Assembly: GCA_014529385.2 (NCBI GenBank)
Contig: CM043953.1
Location: 94,897,342-94,957,341 of the forward strand
Length of the DNA stretch: 60,000 nt
Source: Adiantum capillus-veneris
Taxonomy: Eukaryota > Streptophyta > Polypodiopsida > Polypodiales > Pteridaceae
Direction of reading: 5' to 3'
Below the pieces are notes generated by a model. The model made no database searches. It saw only the letters and a list, made by a program, of their open reading frames with translations, and had not been told where the DNA came from. Numbering within the stretch: position 1 is the stretch's first letter; the number at the start of each line of letters is the position of its first letter. A program made the translations under genes and the position numbers. This document shows, piece by piece, positions 10,489 to 20,838 of this stretch.

Positions 10489-11889
10489 TGTTGAGTTTGC
10501 AAACTGTAGGAGGTGGGACGAGTGCAACATGGCGAGAGGGATGAAGGCAAGCACTATAGGATGAGGGGGTTAGACCCAATGGGATTAGCGAAGGCTGGCG
10601 CGGGAGGAAAAGTTACTAAGCTGGGTACGGGTGGTTGACTGCAATGGACTATTATGAGGTAAGAGTAGTGCGCAATGCTTATATTTTCAAAGTAAAAATA
10701 TATAATCCAAGCGTGCGAAGCACATTTGTAGAAAGGAGGGTGATGTGGGCGCTGTTGTAGTATTTTTGTGCGGTTAGTGAGCCGAGTCGGTTAGTGAACC
10801 AAGTCACCATCGGGATGTTGGTCGTGGAAAAAGTGTTAGACGAAGATGCATATTACCAAACAATGGCCTTATCATTCACTGTGAAAGCTTACAATTAATA
10901 TTTGGAGGACTTAAGCTTGATAATACATAACAAGAGAGACTTTAATTACAAGATTGGGTGATTGATGTCACTGATAGCTTCTTTAGCTTCTTGATAATGA
11001 AGAGAGACAGAGAGAATGAGTGCTTTCCTTGTGGCTCTGTACCACCCCTTATTGGCTCACCTCCTCCTTCCCCTTGCTCAATCATGAAGAAATCCCTTTA
11101 GTGCAATTAGTGCCGTCCTACTTCTTGGTTGTAGCTGATGCAATTCTCCCAACGGCCAACAGCTCGCAGGCGATCAGTTTCACTCCTTGCACAACTCGCA
11201 CGCGATCAAGTCTCTCTCTCTCTCTCTCTACCAAAACCTTTTAAAAAAAGCTGTTGAAACCAGTCCGCGCCGGGGCCAACGTTTTTCCTTGTCCTCAACT
11301 CATCAGCATTTGCTACCTACAATCCATCGCTTCTTAGCATAAGAACCACCCCTTTGTCTTTAAAACGATAAAATCTCTCTTTAATTTCAAAGGGAAAAAA
11401 ACAATGCTTGATGGTTTATGAACGTGATGATAACTTCTCGAACTGTTTTCTTGGCGTTCTTTGTATACAACTCCCTGCCGCCTCCTCTGGGTACGCACGG
11501 CTCTGCGCTTTTCTGCTCGATGTCAATTCCCTTGCTTTACTACTCTGTCTCTCTCCCTCTGCAAACTGTGGTACCCTTAATGCGCGCTCTCCTCTATGCT
11601 TGTCTCGACCGTCGACTCTATAGAGTCCAGCGCCCTTGGCCTCCTTAGCGTTGCCACTCCTCTTTGGCCTCCTCTGCAATCACCTCAACTTGGCGGCGGC
11701 TCCGACAACGGCCTCTTTTATCCTGCTAGATGTGTTTTTAAAAAATAGCTTTAACTTTGTTTTATTTTTAGCTCACAATTCAACCAATGATTCACATGCC
11801 ACATCCGGGAGGCCACTTAATTTGGCTTAGTATTGAGCATATCCATATTGGCCAAAGCATTTTCCAACATATGTTTTCAGAAGCATCTT
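10489..11889. other. No gene recognised
   Basis: This stretch has mixed composition with a CT microsatellite at about 11213-11229. None of the short open frames has a recognisable domain. It may be old LTR sequence, but no pair of ends could be matched. Confidence 0.4.
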
Positions 11890-12411
11890 TACCACCTTCA
11901 TGTTGGCCATCGCCACAATCAATGTTCTTCAAGTGGCTTCGTCTTGGAAATTAACTCCTAGAGCCCTTATGGTCATCTCTCAACTTATCGGCACCGCCAA
12001 GCACAACATATGGCACAAATCAAACGCCATCAAAAGCCTTCTTGCCACTGCCAAATTGGCCTTTGCTTGCTATCAATGTATTCCAAGTAACAACGTCTCA
12101 GATAATAAATTAATGAAGCACCTCCCCTACTCCTTAAAATGCATCATATTGGGAATACTTATCAACCACTTCCATGCCTTTTTGGTCATGATCGTGTTCA
12201 AATGACACCATCTTGGGTAATAAAATCCAAATGCATTATATTGGGAATACTTATCAACCACTTCCATGCCTTTTTGGTCATGATCGTGTTCAAATGTCAC
12301 CATCTCAGGTAATAAAGTCCTCAAACCATGAAGTTCACAGCATTTGGCATACTTAATTGCAATTGTTGGTACTGCAAAACACCATATTAAAACCTCACAT
12401 GTTTTCACCAA
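11890..12411 (-). pseudogene. PPR-like protein fragment (decayed)
   Basis: Minus-strand translation shows pieces of pentatricopeptide-repeat motifs. DVVTWNTLIAS followed by FGSGKKAF lies near 12000-12070, and KYAKCCEL...LLPEM lies near 12330-12370. In plant PPR proteins these correspond to the ...DVVSWNALIAGY... and ...MYAKCG... segments. The frame is broken by stops and shifts, and a 92-bp tandem duplication lies inside. PPR proteins bind organellar RNA; this fragment cannot encode one. It may be a captured or dead host gene piece. The short motif matches make this tentative. Confidence 0.4.
12141..12324. repeat. Tandem duplication, 92-bp unit
   Basis: Units 12141-12232 and 12233-12324 are nearly identical, both containing TTGGGAATACTTATCAACC. 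They lie within the PPR-like fragment. Confidence 0.85.
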
Positions 12412-12969
12412 AACTTTAAAAAAAATCCTATGAATCTTGTGCTTTTCTCCTAGTGAACACGAAGCATCACGACAGCATAAAGGGGTGGAAGAGAGGGGGA
12501 GGGGGTGGGGTTACCAGACGCGTTTTGCTCCTAAAGGAGCTCATTAGTGGTAGTTTGTAGTAGGGGGATTAGAAAGGGCTAGAGAGGAGGAGGGGGTTCT
12601 TATATAGGAGGGTGGGGGGTTGGGGGGGAGAAAAGAGGAGGGGGTTTGAATGGAGAATGTACTAGATGCGGCTTTATTGAGGTATTACCAACTCAATTAA
12701 TGGGAGAAGGGAGAAGGGTGTGTGGTAACTGCAAAGGGTGTGTGGTAATTACAGAAATGTATCTTGTAAGGGGAAAATTTGAAGGGTCAAACATTTAGAA
12801 AAAAAAATTATTCTTGGTGGGAAAAATTTAGGATAACAAATTCTAGGTGGGTTTAATGGTAGGAAATCAAGGGGAGCATATGGAAGGGGGGAGAGACAAA
12901 AATTTCTTTAAGGGGTACGGTTCTTTTATATATTAGCAGTGGAGGGGAGGGGGGGGGGGGGGATGATGG
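12412..12969. other. G-rich non-coding stretch
   Basis: Repeated G runs (about 12485-12660), ending in a 14-base G run just before 12963. No gene is seen. The last 40 bases resemble the segment before 15119, just left of the second copia copy. Confidence 0.45.
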
Positions 12970-14799
12970 AATGGTGAACCCCCGGAGGATTAAGTACACA
13001 GACCTACTTACAGCTTCAACCCAAAGCTCAAGCGGTAGGCCTGCATGTAGATGCGTGCTTCGTGCTCTCGATGATTGTCATGTTCATCCTTTCAGAAATT
13101 CCATTTTGTTGATGTGTCCTTGGGTTTGTCCTTTGCCTCTAAATGCCATTGCTAGCACAAAAGCTTGGCTGCAATATTTGCCTCCATTGTCGGATCTAAG
13201 GTAACCTTGGTACCTCTTTCATTCTCCACAAAGGCTTTCCACCTTTGAAATATGGGAAACACATCAGACTTATTCTTCATGACATAAACCCATGTTTTTC
13301 TAGTCGCACCGTCTATGAATGTTACATAGTACAATGAGCCACCAAGTGATGGTCTACTTGCCAAACCCCAAACATCAGAATGAATCTACTCAAGTTTTTT
13401 ATTTTTTCTTTCATTTCTTGATTTTTGAAATTTTACCCTCTTTTGTTCACCATAAGCACAATCTTCATAGAACTCTAAGTACACATCTTTCAAACCTGGT
13501 AGGCGCTTCTTTGTTTGAAGGATTTGCATTCCTTTAGCACTCATATGCCCAAGCCAATAGTGTCACAACACACTGTCGACTTTTGTAGCTATAGCACAAG
13601 TTGATGATTGCTTGCTGACAGTACACAAGTAAAGTGTACCGACCTTTTCTCCCTTGGCAACCACCAAAGATCCCTTTGATATCTTCCACGGTTTGTTTCC
13701 AAATGCAATGTTGTGACCTTCATCATCCAATTGTCCTGTAGAGATAAAATTTTTGCAAAGAGAGGAAACATGCCTAACATCTTTAAGCTTCTATTCATTT
13801 CTGTTAGCAGGACACAAACTGTACCTTTACCAACAATTTCACAAGCTTCATCATCTCCCCACCCCAGTATACATACCCAAAATTACCTTTGGTGTAATCT
13901 TGGAAATGTTGTTTGTGTGGTATCGCCTGGAATGAAGCCCTGAAATCTACTATCCAGGAATTAGACACATTGTCTAATGAGAGAATAGAGCATCTTGATC
14001 TACTTTACCTACCACATTGGCCTCCGATGTTCGCTTGCTATTTTGAGACTCTGACTCCTTCTTATTATTGGACAAGCAATGCTTCTTAACGTGACCCTTC
14101 TTGCCACAGTTCCAACATTCAAGAACCAACTTTGTGCGTGACTTGCTCCGTCTTGAGAGATCATGGCCCTTTTGGTTTTTGAACCTTTCCTTAGTCCTTC
14201 TTCTTGTTTTCACTGATGATTCTCATGTTTCTCCTTCACATTTACTCACTTAGGAGAACACCCACAACATCATCAAATTTAAGAGTATTTGTGCCAGAGA
14301 TAGAGTTACTTACAACCATCACAAGGTTGTTCCGACTATCCGGTAGAGATGATAGTATAAGGAGAGCTCGCACTTCATCATCAAAATTGATTTTTACTGA
14401 TCGAAGTTGACTTATTTTTGTGTTAAAGTTATTTAGGTGCTCTGCAACTAAACCATTTTTTTCCCTCTTTAGATTGAACAAGCGCTTCATAAGAAATACC
14501 TTATTGGATGCCGATGGTTTCTCCTAGAGGCCGTCAAGTGACTTCATCAAGTCCTCCGTGGTCTTCATCTCCAAAACATTGAAGGCCATCTTTGACGCCA
14601 AGTTTAACCGGATTGTTCCCAGTGCCTTTCGATCAAGGACAATCCATGCTTCATCTGCCATCGTTGCGGGATTCTTTGCAAGACTACGTAGTGACAAATA
14701 GAAGTCCTTCTGGTAGAGATAGTCTTCAATCAACATCTTCCAATGTTGGTAGTTTTTGCCGTTGAACTTCTCAATCTTGAGCTTCCCTTCCTCCGCCAT
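12970..14799 (-). pseudogene. Copia-1: gag and partial integrase, truncated
   Basis: Gag starts at ATG 14799 (MAEEGKLKIEKFNGKNY) and continues with FNGKNYQHWK, DEAWIVLDRKALGTIRL and MKRLFNLKREKNG. A zinc knuckle CWNCGKKGHVKKHC lies near 14085-14130. The pre-integrase and integrase core follow (13798-13589 and 13364-13152), broken by stops and shifts. Translation fades after VYLI near 13000, before RT, at the same point as in copia-2. A primer-binding site and LTR lie at its right. The truncation shared with copia-2 suggests a tandem duplication of an already deleted element. Confidence 0.8.
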
Positions 14800-14841
14800 T
14801 ACTCCCACTTCCTTGAGATACTTTAGCTACGAGCAAACCTT

Positions 14842-14935
14842 GCTCTGATAACAGTTGTTGGGAAATAGGACATAGCTAAATAGATATCTGAGTAGCTTAC
14901 TCAATGGAGAGGGATAGATTTTCACACGCGAGATT

Positions 14936-14989
<54 letters not shown>

Positions 14990-14990
14990 C
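14842..14990 (-). repeat. Copia-1 primer-binding site and LTR remnant with AG tract
   Basis: The reversed primer-binding site GCTCTGATAACA (14842-14853; one mismatch to the iMet type) precedes an LTR end TGTTGGGAAATAGG at 14856. The LTR matches the left part of the copia LTR at 17048 and 49231 until an AG microsatellite (about 14940-14988). After the tract the similarity is lost. Confidence 0.65.
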
Positions 14991-15118
14991 ATTAAAAAAG
15001 GGGGTTTTATATTCAATTTTGAAAAAAAAAATCTAAAATAAGGGGTCATTTTATTCATTCAGACATGTTAAAAGAGGGGTTTTTTTAATACCCCATGAAC
15101 TCAAGGTATATAGGGGGG

Positions 15119-16974
15119 TACCGAATGGGAACCCCCCGAGCATTAAGTACACAGACATACTTACAGCTTCCGCCCAAAGCTCAAGTGGTAGGCCTGCATG
15201 TAGATGCATGCTTCGTGCTCGCTCCATGATTTTTTCTGTTCATCCTTTCAGAAATTCCATTTTGTTGACATATCCTTGGGGTTCTCCTTTGCCTTTGAAT
15301 GCCATTGCTAGCACAAAAGCTTTCAAAATCTTGGTTGCAATATTCGCCTCCATTGTCGGATCTAAGGCATTTAACCTTAGTACGTGTTTCATTCTCCACA
15401 AAGGCTTTCCACCTTTGAAATATGGGAAACACATTAGATTTATTCTTTATAAAATAAACCCATGTTTTTTTAGTTGCATCGTCTATGAATGTTACATAGT
15501 ACAATGAGCCACCAAGTGATGGTGTACTTGCCAAACCCCAAACATCAGAATGAACCAACTCAAGTTTTTTATTTTTTCTTTCATTTCTTGATTTTTGAAA
15601 TTTTAGTCTCTTTTGTTTACCAAAAACACAATCTTCATAGAACTCTAAGTCCACTTCTTTCAAACATGGTAAAAGCTTCTTTGTTTGAAGGATTTGCATT
15701 CCTTTAGCACTTGTATGCACAAGCCGATAGTGCCACACCGCACTGTCGACTTCTGTACCTATTGCACAAGTTGAAGATTGCGTGTTGACAGTACACAAGT
15801 AAAGTGTACCGACCTTTTCTCCCTTGGAAACCACCAAATATCCCTTTGAGATATTCCACCATTTGTTTGCGAATGCAATGTTGTGACCTTCATCGTCCAA
15901 TTATCTTGTAGAGATCAAATTTTTGCAAAGAGAAGGAACATGCCCAACATCTTTAAGCTTCTATTCATTTCCGTTAGCAGTTTTGACACAAATTATACCT
16001 TTATCGACAATTTCACAAGCTTCATCATCTCCCAAGTATACATACCCAAAATTACCTTTGGTGTATCTTGGAAATGTTGCTTGTGTGGTGTCGCATGGAA
16101 TGAAGCCCTTGAATGTACTATCCAAGAATTAGACACATTGTCTATTGAGAGAATTAGAGCATCTTGATCTACTTTACCTGCTACAATGGACTCCGATGTT
16201 GGCTTGTTGTCTTGAGACTCCGACTCCTTCTTCTTGGACCAACAATCTTTCTTGACGTGGCCCTTCTTGCCACATTTCCAACATTCAAGAACCGAATTTT
16301 TCCATGACTTGCTCCGTCTTGAGCGATCACACCTTTTGGTTTTTGAACCTCTCCTTAGGCCTTCCTCTTGTTTTCACTGACAATGCAACACTTGATGATT
16401 CTCCTGTTTCTCATTTGCATTTCCTCACTTAGTAGAACACCCACAACATCATCAAACATAAGAGTATTTGTACTACAGATAGACTTACTTAGAGCCATCA
16501 CAAGGATGTCCCAACTATCGATAGAGACGATAGTATAAGGAGAGCTCGCACTTCCTCAAAAATTATTTTTATCGACCGAAGTTGACTTATGTTTGTGTTA
16601 AAGTCATTTAGGTGCTCTGCAACTGAACCATTTCCTGCCATCTTTAGATTGAACAAGCACTTCATAAGAAATACCTTATTGGATGCCGATGGTTTCTCGT
16701 AGAGGCTGTCAAGTGACCTCATCAAGTCCTCCATGATCTTTATCTCCAAAACATTTAAGGCCACCGTTGACACCAAGCTTAACCGGATTGTTCCCAGTGC
16801 CTTTCGATCAAGGACAATCCATGCTTCATCTACCATCGTTGCGTGCTTGTTTGCAAGACTGCCTAGTGACAAATAGAGGTCCTTCTAGTAGAGATAGTCT
16901 TCAATCATCATCTTCCAATGTTGGTAGTTTTTTCCGTTGAACTTCTCAATCTTGAGCTTCCCTTCCTCTGCCAT
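15119..16974 (-). pseudogene. Copia-2: gag and partial integrase, truncated
   Basis: The same family and limits as copia-1, roughly 90% identical by eye. Gag starts at ATG 16974 and contains DEAWIVLDRKALGTIRL. The longest open piece (15900-15181) carries the pre-integrase WHYRLVH region, HSDVWG, FIDDATKKTWVYF and LRSDNGGEYCNQDF, then degenerates. RT and RNase H are absent. Its 5' LTR (17048 onward) is interrupted by the R and G nest and resumes at 49226. Confidence 0.82.
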
Positions 16975-17033
16975 TACTCCCACTCAATTCAAGAAATCCT
17001 TTCCTTGAGATACTTTAGCTACGAGCAAACCTT

Positions 17034-17045
17034 GCTTTGATACCA
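17034..17045 (-). other. Primer-binding site of copia-2
   Basis: GCTTTGATACCA on the plus strand is the reverse complement of a tRNA-iMet-type primer-binding site (TGGTATCAAAGC). It sits two bases from the LTR end at 17048. Confidence 0.75.
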
Positions 17046-17047
17046 GT

Positions 17048-17080
17048 TGTTAGGAAATAGGATGTAGCTAAATAGATACT
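17048..17080 (-). repeat. Copia LTR, left piece (split by nest)
   Basis: TGTTAGGAAATAGG... is homologous to the copia-1 LTR. It ends in ATACT (17076-17080), the duplication created by insertion of solo LTR R. The same LTR resumes at 49226. Confidence 0.8.
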
Positions 17081-17083
17081 TGT
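17081..17083. repeat. First three bases of solo LTR R (copy 2)
   Basis: TGT begins R. Element G inserted three bases into R and duplicated CTTGT (17079-17083 and 47636-47640). R continues at 47641. Confidence 0.75.
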
Positions 17084-17707
17084 TGTTAAGGCGGTTACGC
17101 CGCTAGCAGAAGCTAAATAGCGAGAACTCAACCAACAACAGAATTTGTCAGACGAGGACGGAGCTTGACCCGCAGGCGCATGGAAACAACTAGGTGGGTG
17201 TCAAATCACCTACTCGACCTTCTAACGACAATCACTACTAAGGAAATCAAATCTAAGTTCTAAAATACGCAAGTGACTGAAATCCGTACTACGAACGAAT
17301 GCTATACGAAACAGAATCTAGAATCGTTGAATCGATTTCAAACTCAAGGGGAAGTCTATACACTAGGTAAGAACAACACCCTAAAGACTTGAACTGCAAA
17401 ATCAACCTATAACCACTCCGTGCGGTAAACGCATATGAAAACAGGCCGAAAAATACAGGTGATCGAAACTTGACCTCGATGGTACCAATGTGTAGCTCTA
17501 CTCGTTGTGGTTCTATAGATATGCTGCACGCTCCATTCCGACACACGAGTTGGAAGAAAACTCACACCGAAGCTCGTAGGAACTTACCACACATAGAAGC
17601 CGATAGCGCGCACTCTTGGTATCTGTGCGTAGCTCTCGCCGTTGCTAACACAATGGCGGTGTCGCTTCTCCAATGGCGGCTCCGTAGCTCGCGTAGCAAG
17701 TAGATAA

Positions 17708-17744
<37 letters not shown>

Positions 17745-18029
17745 ACAGTCACGGCGCTCAAAAACTCACTTTGATTAATAATCTGAATGTCCTTAGGTTA
17801 CAAAAAACTTTGGCTTATATACCTTAGCCTTGGAGGTGAGAACATCTCTAACTAATTACATCAGCAAGTGAAATTACTTCGGGATTACAAGCTGGAAACT
17901 CAATTGAGTCTCGTTACTTAATGAATGGCTCAAATCAAAATCAATGTCGAAAAGACATTTATTACAATCAATGGTTACAAATGATGAGTGTGAGCAAAAA
18001 TGTGGGTGTGATCCTCTGCTGGCTCAACA
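17084..18029 (-). repeat. G LTR A (outer 3' LTR)
   Basis: This 946-bp LTR has TG...CA ends. Compared with LTR C it differs at 12 bases plus one CT unit in the microsatellite (17711-17741). On its right lies a C-rich stretch (18030-18045), which is the minus-strand polypurine tract. Confidence 0.92.
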
Positions 18030-18079
18030 CTCCCCCCCCTCCACGTTCATGTCGTCCCTAACATGACTTTTATGCTTGG

Positions 18080-19783
18080 TCAATAAAGTCCTGTCGTCTT
18101 GAGCATCTGCAAATGTGATTCGTATCGTAGGTTGCCGATGGTCAAGGTTGGGCCGAATATTTTGCTTTCGTGGGTGAAAAAGCCAGTGTAGAAAGCTTCT
18201 TCAAATGTTTGCATGTGGAAGCTAGGCAAAAACATAATCCTTTGGTATAGGAGGTGTAACACTTTTGGAGAAGGCTGCAATGAAAGATCGTACATCATAT
18301 CAGTCACCGTGTCGGCCGTCGATAGTAGACTCGAGGTCGTGGCTTTATCTGGCGCGAACACTTCAATACAAGCTAAGAGAGTCCTGCAGATTTTCTTGAG
18401 CATCTGACATGAAAGGTCAGAAGAGCCAGTAAAGAGCTTGATGGTGCCCGTTAGGGTTTTCACCATGTAGGCTTTACCTATTCTCTCTCCTGCCTTTGGT
18501 CCTGGCATCCTGGGATAATTAAGCCAATTTGGCTTCTTTTCTGCAATCATGCCATGCTCTTTCCAGTTTCTGACTCTTGGCACCGGGCAGAAGGTTGCAT
18601 CCTCCCGGATCTCCTTTGGTGCCTCCACCAAGTAGATGAGGTAGGCTGGGTATTTGTTCAGCCAACCTTTCCTCCATCTAGGTTGTGAATCTACTATCTT
18701 CTTTGATTGTTCCTCCTTTGTGATGTCGCCTTTGTAAAGAGCGACATACTGCTCCTCCTCTATTCTCTTTTTCGTCTTTAGCCCTTCAAATTTCATCAAA
18801 GGGAAAGGCAGGCTGGGTTGCATCCACTGTTCATGGAGCACTTTTGTGTCAAGTCCCTGAAGTCTAATAGAGATTAGGAGTCTCCTCTCCCATTCCATTT
18901 CCACCTTGGCACTCTCCTCTGCTGACTTTTCTATTTGGTCATGGAGCCTTTGTTCTTCTTCTTCAGAGATTCTTGAAGTCGAGGCCACCTCTTGAGCTGG
19001 GGCTGGATCTTCAATTGTGGTTGCCTCTCCAGTTTCTGGTAGCTCTATGGCTGCTCCACCTGATTCTTCGTGTGGTGTCTCTGTCTCTCTTCTTTGTTGC
19101 TCTTGTAGATCTTGGAGCTGTTTGCGGAGGGCCTCATTCTCTGTCCGTAGTGTTTGATTTTCTAATGTGAGCCTCTCCTCTGCGGCCAATGATCCCTCCG
19201 CAATGTGCAACCTTTGCACTTGCTCTAATCTCAGCTCTCTTTGTAAGCTTCGGACCTGGTCTTCCAAAGCTGGTATGATAACTCCCTCTTGTTCGGTTTC
19301 TGCTCTGCTAGCTCTAGGGGTAGTCCTGAGTCTAGTGATTGTTCTTTCTTGGAGCTCGACTCTCTCCCTTAGCTCAATGAGCTCATCCTTGGTCGCCTCC
19401 AACTCATCCTCTAGCCGCTCCCTTGCTTCCTGTGCACTTGTCACTTCTCTTGAAGCCTCGGCTAGGTGGAGTATCAAGCCGTCTCTCTCGTTTTCCGCGT
19501 CATAGAGTGATGCTTTATGACTTTCAGATTCAGTCATAGCATTCTCTAATTTTCTCTGCAACTCCGCTTCCCTTTGTTTGGCTGTCTCAATCTCTACTTC
19601 CTTTGCCTTGGACCTTTCTTTTATCTTGCTGAGCAGTTCATGCACCATGTGCATGTCTTTTTCATCATCATCTGTCAACTCTAAAGCTCTTTCTGCCACC
19701 ACCTCCACTGACTTTGGCTCTTCTAATGCTTTCGGTTCGTCCAGTTTCTCTTCACTTTCTTTTGTACTCTTTGTTTTTTCCTC
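18080..19783 (-). pseudogene. ORF4 second copy, N-terminally deleted
   Basis: The frame encodes the same C-terminal residues as ORF4 at 20839-24112, apparently without any difference over about 1.7 kb. It joins the leader remnant (19784-19821) at CCTC (19780-19783), a 4-base match shared by the two deletion ends (22539-22542 in the ORF, 46627-46630 in the leader). An in-frame TAA lies in the leader, and the first in-frame ATG lies well inside the coiled coil, so no native start remains. Confidence 0.88.
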
Positions 19784-19821
19784 GTAGGATTAGTCTAAGG
19801 TCACCTACTTAGGGCTCTCGT

Positions 19822-19840
19822 CCCCGGCAGCGGCGCCAAA
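19822..19840 (-). other. G primer-binding site, second copy
   Basis: The minus strand reads TTTGGCGCCGCTGCCGGGG directly after the LTR end. This is close to the TGGCGCCGTTGCC-type site seen in plant non-chromovirus gypsy elements. An identical site follows LTR C at 46669-46687. Confidence 0.7.
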
Positions 19841-20464
19841 TGTTAAGGCGGTTACGCCACTAGCGGAAGCTAAATAGCGAGAACTCAACCAACAACAGAA
19901 TTTGTCAGACGAGGACGGAGCTTGACCCGCAGGCGCATGGAAACAACTAGGTGGGTGTCAAATCACCTACTCGACCTTCTAACGACAATCACTACTAAGG
20001 AAATCAAATCTAAGTTTTAAAATACGCAAGTGACTGAAATCCGTACTACGAACGAATGCTATACGAAACAGAATCTAGAATCGTTGAATCGATTTCAAAC
20101 TCAAGGGGAAGTCTATACACTAGGTAAGAACAACACCCTAAAGACTTGAACTGCAAAATCAACCTATAACCACTCCGTGCGGTAAACGCGTATGAAGACA
20201 GGCCGAAAAATACAGGTGATCGAAACTTGACCCCGATGGTACCAATGTGTAGCTCTACTCGTTGTGGTTCTATAGATATGCTGCACGCTCCATTCCGACA
20301 CACGAGTTGGAAGAAAACTCACACCGAAGCTCGTAGGAACTTACCACACATAGAAGCCGATAGCGCGCACTCTTGGTATCTGTGCGTAGCTCTCGCCGTT
20401 GCTAACACAATGGCGGTGTCGCTTCTCCAATGGCGGCTCCGTAGCTCGCGTAGCAAGTAGATAA

Positions 20465-20503
<39 letters not shown>

Positions 20504-20788
20504 ACAGTCACGGCGCTCAAAAACTCACTTTGATTAATAATCTGAATGTCCTTAGGTTACAAAAAACTTTGGCTTATATACCTTAGCCTTGGAGGTGAGA
20601 ACATCTCTAACTAATTACATCAGCAAGTGAAATTACTTCGGGATTACAAGCTGGAAACTCAATTGAGTCTCGTTACTTAATGAATGGCTCAAATCAAAAT
20701 CAATGTCGAAAAGACATTTATTACAATCAATGGTTACAAATGATGAGTGTGAGCAAAAATGTGGGTGTGATCCTCTGCTGGCTCAACA
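19841..20788 (-). repeat. G LTR B (middle, recombinant)
   Basis: This 948-bp LTR matches LTR C at all six variable sites in its left part (to about 20232) and LTR A at all six variable sites in its right part (from about 20502). It serves as the 3' LTR of the full internal region and the 5' LTR of the deleted copy. Confidence 0.92.
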
Positions 20789-20806
20789 CTCCCCCCCCTC
20801 CACGTT
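20789..20806 (-). other. G polypurine tract
   Basis: On the minus strand a G-rich purine tract (GTGGAGGGGGGGAG) abuts the TGTTGAGCC start of LTR B. This is where plus-strand DNA synthesis would be primed. Confidence 0.7.
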
Positions 20807-20838
20807 CATGTCGTCCCTAACATGACTTTTATGCTTGG

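Noticed and set aside
10730-10770. GGAGGGTGATGTGGG as another chromovirus polypurine tract and LTR start
   Set aside because: No upstream integrase and no matching LTR end were found.
17470-17703. 77-residue ORF repeated three times (also at 20227 and 47074)
   Set aside because: It lies wholly in the LTR of G and repeats because the LTR does. The frame ends before the CT tract and no domain is visible; a small LTR-encoded peptide cannot be excluded but is unsupported.
18973-19505. Plus-strand Ser-rich ORFs, repeated at 21732-22264
   Set aside because: They are antisense to the E/K-rich coiled coil of ORF4; the repetition only reflects the duplication.
19841-20788. LTR B as the product of ordinary reverse transcription of a C/A parent
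   Set aside because: New LTRs from reverse transcription would both be of hybrid type; here A and C are pure types within one TSD pair, which fits unequal crossing over.
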